Positions 30,310 to 38,462 of a stretch of 64,000 nt of DNA are shown piece after piece (the first letter of the stretch is position 1; each line of letters starts with the position of its first letter). The notes below the pieces were generated by a model that saw only the letters and a program-made list of their open reading frames with translations, ran no database searches and was not told the DNA's origin. The position numbers were made by a program, and so were the translations under genes. Source of the stretch: Ignavibacteriota bacterium (GTDB taxonomy: Bacteria; Bacteroidota; Ignavibacteria; UBA10030; UBA6906); contig JADJHP010000003.1 in NCBI GenBank assembly GCA_016707525.1, positions 1 through 64,000 on the forward strand. Direction: 5' to 3'.

Positions 30310-30987
30310 TCACTGCGGAGTCGTTGGACTGTGCAATTCCGCGGCTTTGGCGCCGAACAGGTCGTGCGGCATGGAACCGAAATTGTCATTCACAACGTAG
30401 ACAACTCCAACGGCATACGCGATGAACCCGGCCAGGACCAGCGCCTGTTTCCACGAGGTCTTCTGAATGTCCTGCTTCGCCTTCACATCGCACACCTCAC
30501 CGGGGCAGTACTGCGCTTTCTCCTTGTAGATCCAGGGATAGACCATGCAACCGAGGCAGATGCCGAAGGCGGATTCGAAGAACAGGAAGATCAGACAGAC
30601 CAGGCAGATGAGGCCGGAAATGATGCTGTACGTGTTCATGAGCACCATGAGCACGAACATCGTTGCCGCGAGGATGACGCCGATCGCCCACGCGAATTTC
30701 TTCTGCTGTGCACCGACATACTCGGGGACCTGGTTGCGGACGATCAGCCGGCCGAGGATGAGTGTGGGCGCAAACTTCGGGTTGATGAAGACACGGATCA
30801 GAAAATCTGTCAGGAACAGCGTGATGACGTACTTGATCGGCAGGAACTGCAGATCGAACATGATGAACATCAGCGAGAGGAACGTCGCCAGGAACAGGAT
30901 CCCCGCCGCCGCACGCACTTCACGTTCATTCACCACCGGGATGGTGTAGCCTTCGACCCGCTCACCGAATTGGAAGCCACTGCTCAC
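30310..30987 (-). CDS. DUF4395 integral membrane protein
   Basis: About 225 residues; GTG 30987 is preceded by GGAGG at 6 nt. The hydrophobic segments are at about 25-50, 55-70, 95-115, 120-140 and 185-205. The family signature is clear: INPKFAPTLILGRL and FESAFGICLGCMVYPW, with a conserved CxxC-like Cys pair in GICLGC and another pair in YCPGEVC. DUF4395 proteins are inner-membrane proteins often found beside thioredoxin-like genes, though none is present here. The function is not established. It has its own terminator and is followed upstream by the htpX-lemA pair on the same strand. Confidence 0.8.
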   Translation of the reverse strand: MSSGFQFGERVEGYTIPVVNEREVRAAAGILFLATFLSLMFIMFDLQFLPIKYVITLFLTDFLIRVFINPKFAPTLILGRLIVRNQVPEYVGAQQKKFAWAIGVILAATMFVLMVLMNTYSIISGLICLVCLIFLFFESAFGICLGCMVYPWIYKEKAQYCPGEVCDVKAKQDIQKTSWKQALVLAGFIAYAVGVVYVVNDNFGSMPHDLFGAKAAELHSPTTPQ

Positions 30988-31035
30988 ATGCACCTCCGTT
31001 GTTGGATGTAGTTACCTTGGACACTGCAACTGCAT

Positions 31036-31125
31036 GGGGCGGTGCATGCACCGCGCACTCCGGGGGGGGCGATGACCGGATGCCGCGCAGGCGGGAGGCA
31101 ATAACACCGCCCCTATACAACCTTT
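31036..31125. repeat. REP/MITE-like inverted-end element
   Basis: It begins with GGGGCGGTGCATGCACCG, the core of the palindrome at 18533-18564. About 75 bp on it ends with CACCGCCCC, giving inverted ends GGGGCGGTG / CACCGCCCC. It lies between the htpX stop and the DUF4395 start. Confidence 0.5.
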
Positions 31126-32108
31126 TGATACGCCATGCCCCGCAACAGGGCGACACGCTTCGCGATGGGCGGATGCGTAGCAAAGAGGTCCGCCGCCACG
31201 CCTTCCCGTTCATTCGCCGGACGGCCGAGCGGGTCTGCGATGCAGAGATGCGCCGTCCCTTTCTTGATCGCACGCGTAGGTTCAACCGCCTTATCGATCT
31301 TCTCCAGCGCCGACGCAAGGGCGAGCGGGTTGCGGGTAAGCTCCGCCGCGGAGGCATCGGCAAGGTATTCGCGCTGACGCGAGACCGCCATCGCCAGGAG
31401 CTGCGATATGATCGGGGCAAGGATGAGCGCCACGATCCACACGACCATCAGTATCCCGAGTCCACCACCGGAGTCCTTCCCGCTCTTCTTCCCTCCGCTC
31501 CTCACGCCGCCAAAGCGCATCATGCGTGTACCGAACTCGCTCAGCAGCAGGACCGTCCCGATGAGCGCCGCAACGACCGTCATGAGGCGGATGTCGAGAT
31601 TCCGGATGTGCCCCATCTCATGCGCGACCACCGCCTGCAGTTCCTCACGGTTCAAGCGCTCGACGAGGCCTTCCGTGACGGCGATCGCCGCACGCTCCGG
31701 CTTCAGCCCGGTGGCGAAGGCGTTGGGATCCGGATCGGGGATGATATAGATCTTCGGCCGCGTGAGGCCCGACGCGATCGCCATCTCATCCACGACGTTC
31801 ACGAGCTGGCGGTACTTCGGATCGTTCTCGTCCACCGGAACGGCGGTGGAGGATGCGAGAACTGCGGTGTCGCCACCGGCAGCGCTCCGCGCTGCACCGA
31901 TGCCGCCCAATCCGACGGCGGCGATCGTCGCGACCGGAAGCGAAAAGAGGCCCATGCCTTCATCGGCCCCGGGCGAGTACCCGAGCACGAACATGTCCAG
32001 GCCGAGTCCCAGGAGTCCCACAAAGAGAATGAACCCGCCAAGGACCACGACGGTCAAACGCCTGTTCTGTGCCTGCTGCTCGTAGATGTTCTTTGGCAAG
32101 GAAGCCAT
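31113..32108 (-). CDS. htpX: HtpX-like M48 zinc metalloprotease
   Basis: A 331-residue membrane protease. Two N-terminal hydrophobic segments (VVVLGGFILFVGLLGLGLDM; LFSLPVATIAAVGLGGIGAA) are followed by IPDPDPNAFATGLKPERAA and the zinc motif VVAHEMGHIRNLD. Two more membrane segments follow (VVAALIGTVLLLSEF; ILMVVWIVALILAPIIS), then SRQREYLADASAAELT with the third zinc ligand Glu, and ATHPPIAKRV. Length and topology match M48B peptidases, which degrade misfolded membrane proteins. It begins 10 nt after the lemA stop, a pairing common in bacteria. The G-rich insert between TM segments (GGKKSGKDSGGG) is typical. Confidence 0.92.
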   Translation of the reverse strand: MASLPKNIYEQQAQNRRLTVVVLGGFILFVGLLGLGLDMFVLGYSPGADEGMGLFSLPVATIAAVGLGGIGAARSAAGGDTAVLASSTAVPVDENDPKYRQLVNVVDEMAIASGLTRPKIYIIPDPDPNAFATGLKPERAAIAVTEGLVERLNREELQAVVAHEMGHIRNLDIRLMTVVAALIGTVLLLSEFGTRMMRFGGVRSGGKKSGKDSGGGLGILMVVWIVALILAPIISQLLAMAVSRQREYLADASAAELTRNPLALASALEKIDKAVEPTRAIKKGTAHLCIADPLGRPANEREGVAADLFATHPPIAKRVALLRGMAYQKVV

Positions 32109-32118
32109 CGGCCGTTCG

Positions 32119-32682
32119 CTACTTGTTCAGCGAAAGGTCGACGTTCGGCACCGCACGCTCCGCAGCGTCGGTCACCTGGAAGAGCTCCGCCGGCTTGAAC
32201 CCGAACATGTTCGCAATGATGTTCACCGGGAACACCTGCGTGGTGATGTTGTACTTCGTAGCGATGTCGTTGTAGAACTGACGTGCGAAGCCGATCTTGT
32301 TCTCCGTGCTGGAGAGTTCTTCCTGGAGCTGCATCACGTTCTCGTTCGACTTCAGCGTCGGATACGCCTCGGCCAGTGCGAACAGTTTTCCCAGGGCACC
32401 GGTGAGCGCGCTTTCCTTTGCTGCCGCATCGGCGACTCCTGTTGCCGTCGTGGCCGCATTGCGTGCCTGAATGACCTTCTCCAGCGTGTCCTGCTCGAAC
32501 TTCATGAACCCCTTCACCGTGTTGACCAGGTTGGGAATGAGGTCATGCCGGCGCTTGAGCTGCACGTCGATCTGCTTCCAGCCGTTCTCGACCTGCGCCC
32601 GTAGCGTGACGAGGCTGTTGTATTTCGAGATCACCCAGACGATGATCAACACCACAGCACCGAGTAGCACAAGAAGGATCAT
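32119..32682 (-). CDS. lemA: LemA family protein
   Basis: A 187-residue protein from ATG 32682, preceded by GGAG. A single N-terminal helix (MILLVLLGAVVLIIVWVISK) anchors a long helical bundle. The family signature NSLVTLRAQVENGWKQIDVQ, then RRHDLIPNLVNTVKGFM, is present, and it ends FKPAELFQVTDAAERAVPNV. LemA proteins are anchored with the N-terminus outside and are frequently encoded with M48 proteases, as here; the molecular role is unclear. The extra upstream frame to 32802 is not supported. The 300-nt region 32683-32981 holds no gene I can support. Confidence 0.93.
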   Translation of the reverse strand: MILLVLLGAVVLIIVWVISKYNSLVTLRAQVENGWKQIDVQLKRRHDLIPNLVNTVKGFMKFEQDTLEKVIQARNAATTATGVADAAAKESALTGALGKLFALAEAYPTLKSNENVMQLQEELSSTENKIGFARQFYNDIATKYNITTQVFPVNIIANMFGFKPAELFQVTDAAERAVPNVDLSLNK

Positions 32683-32981
32683 GGAAGACTCCAAAGATGT
32701 GGAAAAGGGCCCGATCCGGCCCAGAATCGCCACTGTCATGCAGCGCGGGTCAATCACACGAGCATACGAGTGACGGGGGTAAATGTTACCTACAATATTC
32801 AATACCGCTTCTTCAATGTCAAATCATGAGGGTTGTCAGAAAATATGCAAGATCAGGGTATGAGTAGAAACGGCCACAATAGAGCAGGGGAGATCGGCTT
32901 GTCGTCAACCGTACTCCCTCGCCAGCACTTCCCCATGAGGCGAGAGCATGAGAACCGATCGAGGTTTCCGGATCCCGGGGC

Positions 32982-33010
32982 TTGACATGAGTGCGCCATT
33001 GGCGTATATT
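32982..33010 (+). promoter_or_regulatory. Consensus sigma-70 promoter upstream of the toxin-antitoxin locus
   Basis: TTGACA (32982-32987), 17 nt, TATATT (33005-33010). The same two hexamers and spacing recur at 35191-35219, which supports a real promoter. It lies directly before the HigB-like reading frame. Confidence 0.7.
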
Positions 33011-33317
<307 letters not shown>

Positions 33318-33321
<4 letters not shown>

Positions 33322-33608
33322 AAATCAGCACCCACGATGAGCTTCTGAAGAGTATCAGGCAGGGCGGCAAGATCCTGAAGGGCAAAAAGGATCCAACGCG
33401 TGCTTTTCAGATCCAGTATCCCGACGTGGCAGCGATCAGGCAACATTTAGGGCTCACCCAACGGCAGTTCGCATCCCTCCTCGGGATCAGCCCGTCCACG
33501 TTGCGCAATTGGGAACAGGGCAGGCGGAGGCCGGAAGGCGCTGCACGGGTGCTCTTGTGCGTGGCTGCACGGTACCCCCACGCCGTGCTCGAGACTGTTC
33601 AGTACTGA
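33318..33608 (+). CDS. higA: HigA-like antitoxin, XRE helix-turn-helix
   Basis: A 96-residue protein starting MKISTHDELLKSIRQGGKIL. The Cro/C1-type helix-turn-helix lies at about 42-75 (IRQHLGLTQRQFASLLGI, SPSTLRNWEQGRRRP), and it ends AARYPHAVLETVQY. Size and sequence fit NadS/HigA-type antitoxins, which bind the toxin and repress the shared promoter. The start overlaps the toxin stop by ATGA, so translation is coupled, with the toxin-first order typical of higBA. Expression is probably from the consensus promoter at 32982. Confidence 0.82.
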
Positions 33609-33637
33609 AACGTGAAATCGCTGCCTGGCTTCTCCGC

Positions 33638-35086
33638 TCAGTTGCCCCGCCAGGGGGCCATCGCCTTCCGCACCTCCTCGGCAAGCCATTCGGCGGTCCG
33701 CAACTCGGACACGGTCTGCATGGGCGTCAGGCTCTTCCCTCCTTTGAGCGTCAGCGTCACCGAACAGTTGCCATGCCTCCCCTGCTTCCCATCTCCCCTG
33801 ACACCGATCCGTTCGACACTCTCGCACGGGACACGTTTCCCCCACATCTTGCCGAACAGGATGTTACGGACACTGACGTGGCCGTCCTCAACGACGATGC
33901 GGCTTTCGCCGTAGACGCCGAAGACCCCCAGCCCGGCAACGACCACGCCGATCGCACCGAAGATGAGCGCGAAAAAGCCGGGGCCGCTGAAGTAGATGAT
34001 CAGTCCCGTGATCCCAATGAAGATCAGGAACACCATGGCAGCGCCGAACGATCCTGCACTGTTGCCGTTCGCCTTGATGATGAACTCCGTTCCTCCTGCT
34101 GCACCCGGGACCACCGTGATACCGGTTGTGTCCGGTGACGTGGCCAGGGGCGGATGGGCAGCGACCTCTTCGGAGCGAAGCGACTCTTCCGTGATCTGAG
34201 CGGAGGAGCTGTCCGTCTTGAAGACGGGGACTTCGAACTCTGCGGCGAAATCGACGCCTGGCACATCCGCGCCGGCGGTCAGTTTCCACACATGCTTGTT
34301 GTTCGGATCACGCTCATCGGTCGGCTGTGCATCGTACGGCGTCCGGAACCGCACCGTGATGCGTTGCGGCATCCCCTGCGAGAACGGCATGGCATGCTGG
34401 ATGGCCTGCTCCGTTTGCCAGAGCACCGTCTCATGGGTCGACGTGTTCTTACCCGACTTCACACGGCGGACATGAACACAGGCGAGTCGGACGTTGAATG
34501 CCTGTGCATGTGCCACGCCCTGTGGCAGGACGATCGTCCCCGCCACTTCCCCGCCGAGCACACCCGGCATCCGGTCGAGCACGAACTCCGAATCCCCGAA
34601 CTTCACCCTTTGAACCGTCTTGCGAATGGCGGCGATCAGAAGCCCCACGCCAACCAGTGGGAAGAGGAAGCCAAGCAGTGCAGGGTAGTTCCCTTCACTG
34701 ATCTCAGCGGGGAGGAACACGGCCAGGGGGGCGCTGATGAGGTTCCAGAGGATCGCGAAGCCCCAGAGGAACCAGGCCATGCTACTGGCATTGCTGGAAA
34801 CCTTCCCGGAAGCCCAGTCCTCTCTCCACATCCATGGTTCACGCGGATGCGCCGCACGAAGTGCATCGGTCCGCTCTTTCGCCCGAAAACTCGCGGAAGC
34901 AATGAGGAAGACACCGATCCCGAATCCGAAAAAGACCAGACCTGCGAGCAGCAAGATCCAGGCCTGGGAGGTGTCCTCATCTTCGAATTGGACAAGGGAA
35001 GCGTACCCGATGCCCAGGCCGACGGCGCAAAACACCAGGGTGAAGACGTAGACGAGGATCTTTTCCAGGCTCACCGATGTCCCCAT
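33638..35086 (-). CDS. Large membrane protein, DUF3592-like
   Basis: About 482 residues from ATG 35086. Four hydrophobic regions: LVYVFTLVFCAVGLGIGYA, WILLLAGLVFFGFGIGVFLI, FLWGFAILWNLISAPLAVFL with LLGFLFPLVGVGLLIAAI, and late in the protein AAMVFLIFIGITGLIIYFSG with LIFGAIGVVVAGLGVFGVY. Between them lies a soluble beta-rich domain (FGDSEFVLDRMPGVLGGEVA; RITVRFRTPYDAQPTDERDP), as in DUF3592 proteins. The C-terminal 100 residues resemble a small PH-like domain (VSVRNILFGKMWGKRV). I cannot assign a function. It is divergently oriented to the TetR gene at 35276, so its start region shares that promoter interval. Confidence 0.6.
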   Translation of the reverse strand: MGTSVSLEKILVYVFTLVFCAVGLGIGYASLVQFEDEDTSQAWILLLAGLVFFGFGIGVFLIASASFRAKERTDALRAAHPREPWMWREDWASGKVSSNASSMAWFLWGFAILWNLISAPLAVFLPAEISEGNYPALLGFLFPLVGVGLLIAAIRKTVQRVKFGDSEFVLDRMPGVLGGEVAGTIVLPQGVAHAQAFNVRLACVHVRRVKSGKNTSTHETVLWQTEQAIQHAMPFSQGMPQRITVRFRTPYDAQPTDERDPNNKHVWKLTAGADVPGVDFAAEFEVPVFKTDSSSAQITEESLRSEEVAAHPPLATSPDTTGITVVPGAAGGTEFIIKANGNSAGSFGAAMVFLIFIGITGLIIYFSGPGFFALIFGAIGVVVAGLGVFGVYGESRIVVEDGHVSVRNILFGKMWGKRVPCESVERIGVRGDGKQGRHGNCSVTLTLKGGKSLTPMQTVSELRTAEWLAEEVRKAMAPWRGN

Positions 35087-35190
35087 GGGAGAGTAGAAGG
35101 TGCGGAGTTGCGCCAAGATAGGCGGGAGTGAGCAGAAAGTCAAATTTTGCTGGATGAGTATCCCGGCGACAAAGTAAGAGAAGAATCTCC

Positions 35191-35219
35191 TTGACACAGT
35201 CGACCTGATAGTTTATATT
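35191..35219 (+). promoter_or_regulatory. Promoter of the TetR-efflux operon
   Basis: TTGACA (35191-35196), 17 nt, TATATT (35214-35219), a near-perfect sigma-70 promoter. The operator begins at the next base, so a bound repressor would cover the transcription start. Confidence 0.8.
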
Positions 35220-35235
35220 ATGACTGATTAGTCAT
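35220..35235. promoter_or_regulatory. TetR-type operator palindrome
   Basis: ATGACTGATTAGTCAT: 6-bp arms ATGACT/AGTCAT around GATT. Two further GGTCAT half-sites lie at about 35249 and 35270, up to the start codon at 35276. The position overlapping +1 fits autorepression by the adjacent TetR protein. Confidence 0.7.
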
Positions 35236-35275
35236 TCCATGGAACTATTGGTCATCAGAACAACTTAATGGTCAT

Positions 35276-35925
35276 ATGAGCGAACACCCGACACAGGAAA
35301 CCCTCTCCAGAAAAGAACGCGAAAAGCGCGCGCGCCAACAGGATATCCTGAAGGCCGCCCGCGAGCTCATCGCAACGAAGGGGTTCAGGGACACCACCCT
35401 CGACGAGATCGCCCAGAAGGCCGAGTTCGGTAAGGGGACCCTCTATAATTACTTCGCCAGCAAAGAGGATATCTTCCACGCCATCATCGATCAGGCGATC
35501 GAAATTCGATCGCCACGGCGCGTGAGTGTTCGGCCGGGCCCGGCGACCTCCGCACAAGACTCACGGCGTATGCCCGGGCAAGCATGCTCTACATCCGCGA
35601 CAACGGGGAGCTTCTCCACGCGATCTTCCTCGAACTCCACGGTGGCCGAAAGTCCGACACTTCGCGTTTGAAAGAGATCGTTCGCCGCTCGCGGACCGCG
35701 ACCGACATCGTCGGCGCTCTGATCCAGAAAGAAATGGAAGCCGGCACCATACGGCAGGGCGACCCGGCGGACTTCATCACGATGCTGGATGATATGATCC
35801 GGGGGTTCGCCAGCAAACGCATCTTCCTGCACGGCGAACTCGGCCCTGACGAAGTCGACCGCCAGGCCAGTCTCATTGTTTCCGTACTCCTTGATGGCAT
35901 CACCGTTCGACACAGCAAAGGATAA
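35276..35925 (+). CDS. TetR/AcrR-family repressor of the efflux operon, one frameshift
   Basis: The N-terminus has the TetR DNA-binding domain: RQQDILKAARELIATKGF, TTLDEIAQKAEFGKGTLYNY, FASKEDIFHAI. The frame breaks near 35500, after IIDQAI. Family-like sequence continues in another frame as ATARECSAGPGDLRTRLTAY, SMLYIRDNGELLHAIF and on to VSVLLDGITVRHSKG. The restored length is about 216 residues, normal for the family. It lies immediately upstream of the TolC-MFP-RND genes and behind a TetR-type palindrome, so it very likely represses its own operon and responds to a pump substrate. No Shine-Dalgarno sequence is evident before ATG 35276. The indel may be a sequencing error. Confidence 0.85.
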
Positions 35926-35929
35926 TCTC

Positions 35930-37300
35930 ATGCATGCTCACTCACCGACGCTTGCCGGCGCGATCGCCAGAAGTGTCGTTCTTCTTCTTATGATCGTGAG
36001 CGCCACCGGCGCGCACGCGCAGACCGGCACTTCGCCTATGGTCCTGACCCTCGACAGGGCGCTCGAGATCGCGGCGAAGCAGAACCGCGACATCCAGGTG
36101 GCCGACCAGGACCGCCTCAAGGCGGACGCCCAGATCACCGAAGCGCGGTCCGGGGCATTCCCCCAACTGAATGTGTCGGGTGTCTACACCAGGAACATCA
36201 AGAACGCCGTGATGTTCGTGCCGCCCAACAGCCTCATCAACCCGACCGACAAGACGATGACGATCGAGTTCGGTTCGGCCAATGCCTACGCGGCGTCGGC
36301 CACACTCAACCAGCCGTTGTTCAATTTCCGGGTCGGCACGGCCCTGGACATCGCGACCACGTACGCCGAGTACGCTGACCGCGGCTATCAGGTCACCGAA
36401 GAGAATGTCGCGCTGCAGACGAAGAAGGCATTCTACACCGTCCTCCTCGCCCGCGAGCTCGTCCGTGCCAATCGCGAAGGATTGGATGTCGTCAGGGCGA
36501 ACCTCGAGAACCTGCGCGCGCAGTACAACAAAGGGACCGCGGCAGAATTCGATCTGCTGCGTGCCGAAGTGCAGGTAGCGAATACCGAGCCCCTCTCCAT
36601 CGCCGCGGAGAATGGCCTGCTGCTCGCCAAGAACAACCTGAAGAACGTCCTGGCTCTCCCTCTCGATCAGGATATCGATGTGCAGGGAGAGCTGGCCTAT
36701 CAGGACATTCAGCCCGACGTGCTCGAGTCCCGCCGGCGCGAGGCCGTCGCCACCAACGCCAGCATCGCACAGCTCGCTCTTCAGGAGTCGCTGCTGCAGA
36801 AGAACATCAGCGTGGAGCGTGCGGGGCACTACCCCACGCTCGACCTGACCGGGGCATATATGTGGCAATCGCAGGACAACTCCTTCATCTTCAAAGACTA
36901 TCTCTGGGCGAACTCATTCAATGTCGGACTCAAGCTCTCCATCCCGATCTTCGATGGGTTCCGGACCAGCTCGCGGACCGAACAGGCGATCGTTGATCAT
37001 CAGAAGATCGTCACCCTGCGCCAGAAGGCCGAAGAGGGACTCCGTCTCCAGATCCAGTCCCTCGAACTGCGCATGGCCGAGGCCCGCAAACGGATCGACG
37101 GGCAGGTCAAGTCTCTCGGTCAGGCCCAGAAAGCAGTGCACATCGCCCAGACCCGCTTCACCAGCGGCGTGGGGACGCAATTGGAGCTCATGGACACGCA
37201 GGTAGCCATGACGCGCACACAAACGAATTATGCCCAGGGCATCTACGACTACCTCGTCGCACGGGCCGAATGGGAGAATGCTGTCGGGCGCCAGCGTTGA
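35930..37300 (+). CDS. TolC-family outer-membrane efflux protein
   Basis: A 456-residue protein from ATG 35930 (AAGGAT upstream) with a signal peptide ending GAHAQ. Two repeats of long amphipathic helices and paired beta-strands follow: LTLDRALEIAAKQNRDIQVA, the beta-strand ARSGAFPQLNVSGVYTRNI, ANREGLDVVRANLENLRAQ, then the second-repeat strand ERAGHYPTLDLTGAYMW and a final helix ending YLVARAEWENAVGRQR. It forms the trimeric outer-membrane channel of a tripartite pump with the next two genes. The start overlaps nothing and lies 5 nt after the TetR stop. Confidence 0.92.
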   Translation: MHAHSPTLAGAIARSVVLLLMIVSATGAHAQTGTSPMVLTLDRALEIAAKQNRDIQVADQDRLKADAQITEARSGAFPQLNVSGVYTRNIKNAVMFVPPNSLINPTDKTMTIEFGSANAYAASATLNQPLFNFRVGTALDIATTYAEYADRGYQVTEENVALQTKKAFYTVLLARELVRANREGLDVVRANLENLRAQYNKGTAAEFDLLRAEVQVANTEPLSIAAENGLLLAKNNLKNVLALPLDQDIDVQGELAYQDIQPDVLESRRREAVATNASIAQLALQESLLQKNISVERAGHYPTLDLTGAYMWQSQDNSFIFKDYLWANSFNVGLKLSIPIFDGFRTSSRTEQAIVDHQKIVTLRQKAEEGLRLQIQSLELRMAEARKRIDGQVKSLGQAQKAVHIAQTRFTSGVGTQLELMDTQVAMTRTQTNYAQGIYDYLVARAEWENAVGRQR

Positions 37301-37352
37301 CACGCTGCGCATGATCCACACGCGAATGAGAATAATCAGGAGAACCAGACTC

Positions 37353-38429
37353 GTGAACACCACTTTTCAGATCATTGCCGGCCGCACCGCGGCCATCGCC
37401 GGCCTCGTGATGCTTGTGCTGCTGGCCGGTTGCGGGACCCATGAAAACGAAGCGGCACAGGGCGACGTTGACCGCGCGAAGATCGCCGTTCCCATCGATG
37501 TTGCGGTCGTCAGCACCGGTGCACTCTCCGTGGAGCGCACCTACTCTGCCACCCTCGAGGGACAGGAACAGGCGAACATCGTTCCGAAGATCTCGGAACG
37601 CGTGGCAAAGGTGCATGTCCAGGTCGGGGCCGCGGTACCCGCGGAGCGGCTGATCGTCACGCTCGACAAAGCCGGGGCTTCATCGCAATTCTATCAGGCC
37701 GAGGCCAGCTTCCGGAATGCCGAGAAGTCGCTGGAACGGATGAAGTCCCTGTATGCCGAAGGCGCGGTGTCGCTCCAAACGCTGGATGGTGTCCAGACCC
37801 AACATGATGTCGCCAGAGCGAACTACGTCGCAGCGCGCAGCATGGTGGAGCTCACCACACCCATCGGCGGCGTGATCACCGCCGTGAACGTCAATATCGG
37901 CGATCTCACCTCTCCCGGAGTTCCCATTGCCACGGTCGCCCAGATCGGCCGGATGAAGGCGATCTTCAATCTGAATGAATCCGATGTCGCCTCACTGGCC
38001 ATCGGTCAGAAGGTGTCGATCTCCTCGGAGGCGCGCCCGGATCTGAGCGTGCAGGGGACCATTCTGCAGATCTCCCGCTCCGCCGATGTCCGTTCCCGCT
38101 CGTTCGAAGTGAAGGCGATGTTCACGAACACCCCGGACCGGTGGTTCCGTCCCGGAATGTTCGCCAGGATCCGCACCCGGATCGGGTCCGGCACCGGAGC
38201 CCTCATCGTGCCCAGCGTGGCGGTTCAGACGGACGGCATCACCAGCAAGGTCTTCGTGGTGAACAATGGACGGGCGTATCAGCGCCTCGTCGAGACGGGC
38301 ATGACCGACGGAGAGCGGACCGTGGTCCTGCGAGGCCTCTCCCCCGCCGATTCCGTGGCAACGGTCGGCGTCAACAACGTACGCGACAGCAGCTATGTCA
38401 TCGTGTCGCAGCAGACCGGTGCGCGCTGA
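37353..38429 (+). CDS. RND efflux periplasmic adaptor (membrane fusion) lipoprotein
   Basis: About 358 residues from GTG 37353, 9 nt after AGGAGA. A lipobox LVLLAGC marks it as a lipoprotein. Lipoyl-like halves (YSATLEGQEQANIVPKISER, VHVQVGAAVPAERLIVTLDK) flank an alpha-helical hairpin (FYQAEASFRNAEKSLERMKS, LYAEGAVSLQTLDGVQTQHD). A beta-barrel (IGRMKAIFNLNESDVASLAI, VSISSEARPDLSVQGTI) and a membrane-proximal domain (PSVAVQTDG) follow. This is the AcrA/MexA family, linking the inner-membrane RND pump to the TolC channel. The gap to the permease is 33 nt. Confidence 0.92.
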   Translation: MNTTFQIIAGRTAAIAGLVMLVLLAGCGTHENEAAQGDVDRAKIAVPIDVAVVSTGALSVERTYSATLEGQEQANIVPKISERVAKVHVQVGAAVPAERLIVTLDKAGASSQFYQAEASFRNAEKSLERMKSLYAEGAVSLQTLDGVQTQHDVARANYVAARSMVELTTPIGGVITAVNVNIGDLTSPGVPIATVAQIGRMKAIFNLNESDVASLAIGQKVSISSEARPDLSVQGTILQISRSADVRSRSFEVKAMFTNTPDRWFRPGMFARIRTRIGSGTGALIVPSVAVQTDGITSKVFVVNNGRAYQRLVETGMTDGERTVVLRGLSPADSVATVGVNNVRDSSYVIVSQQTGAR

Positions 38430-38462
38430 CCGGATCTCCACCGAACAATCAGGTAGATACCC

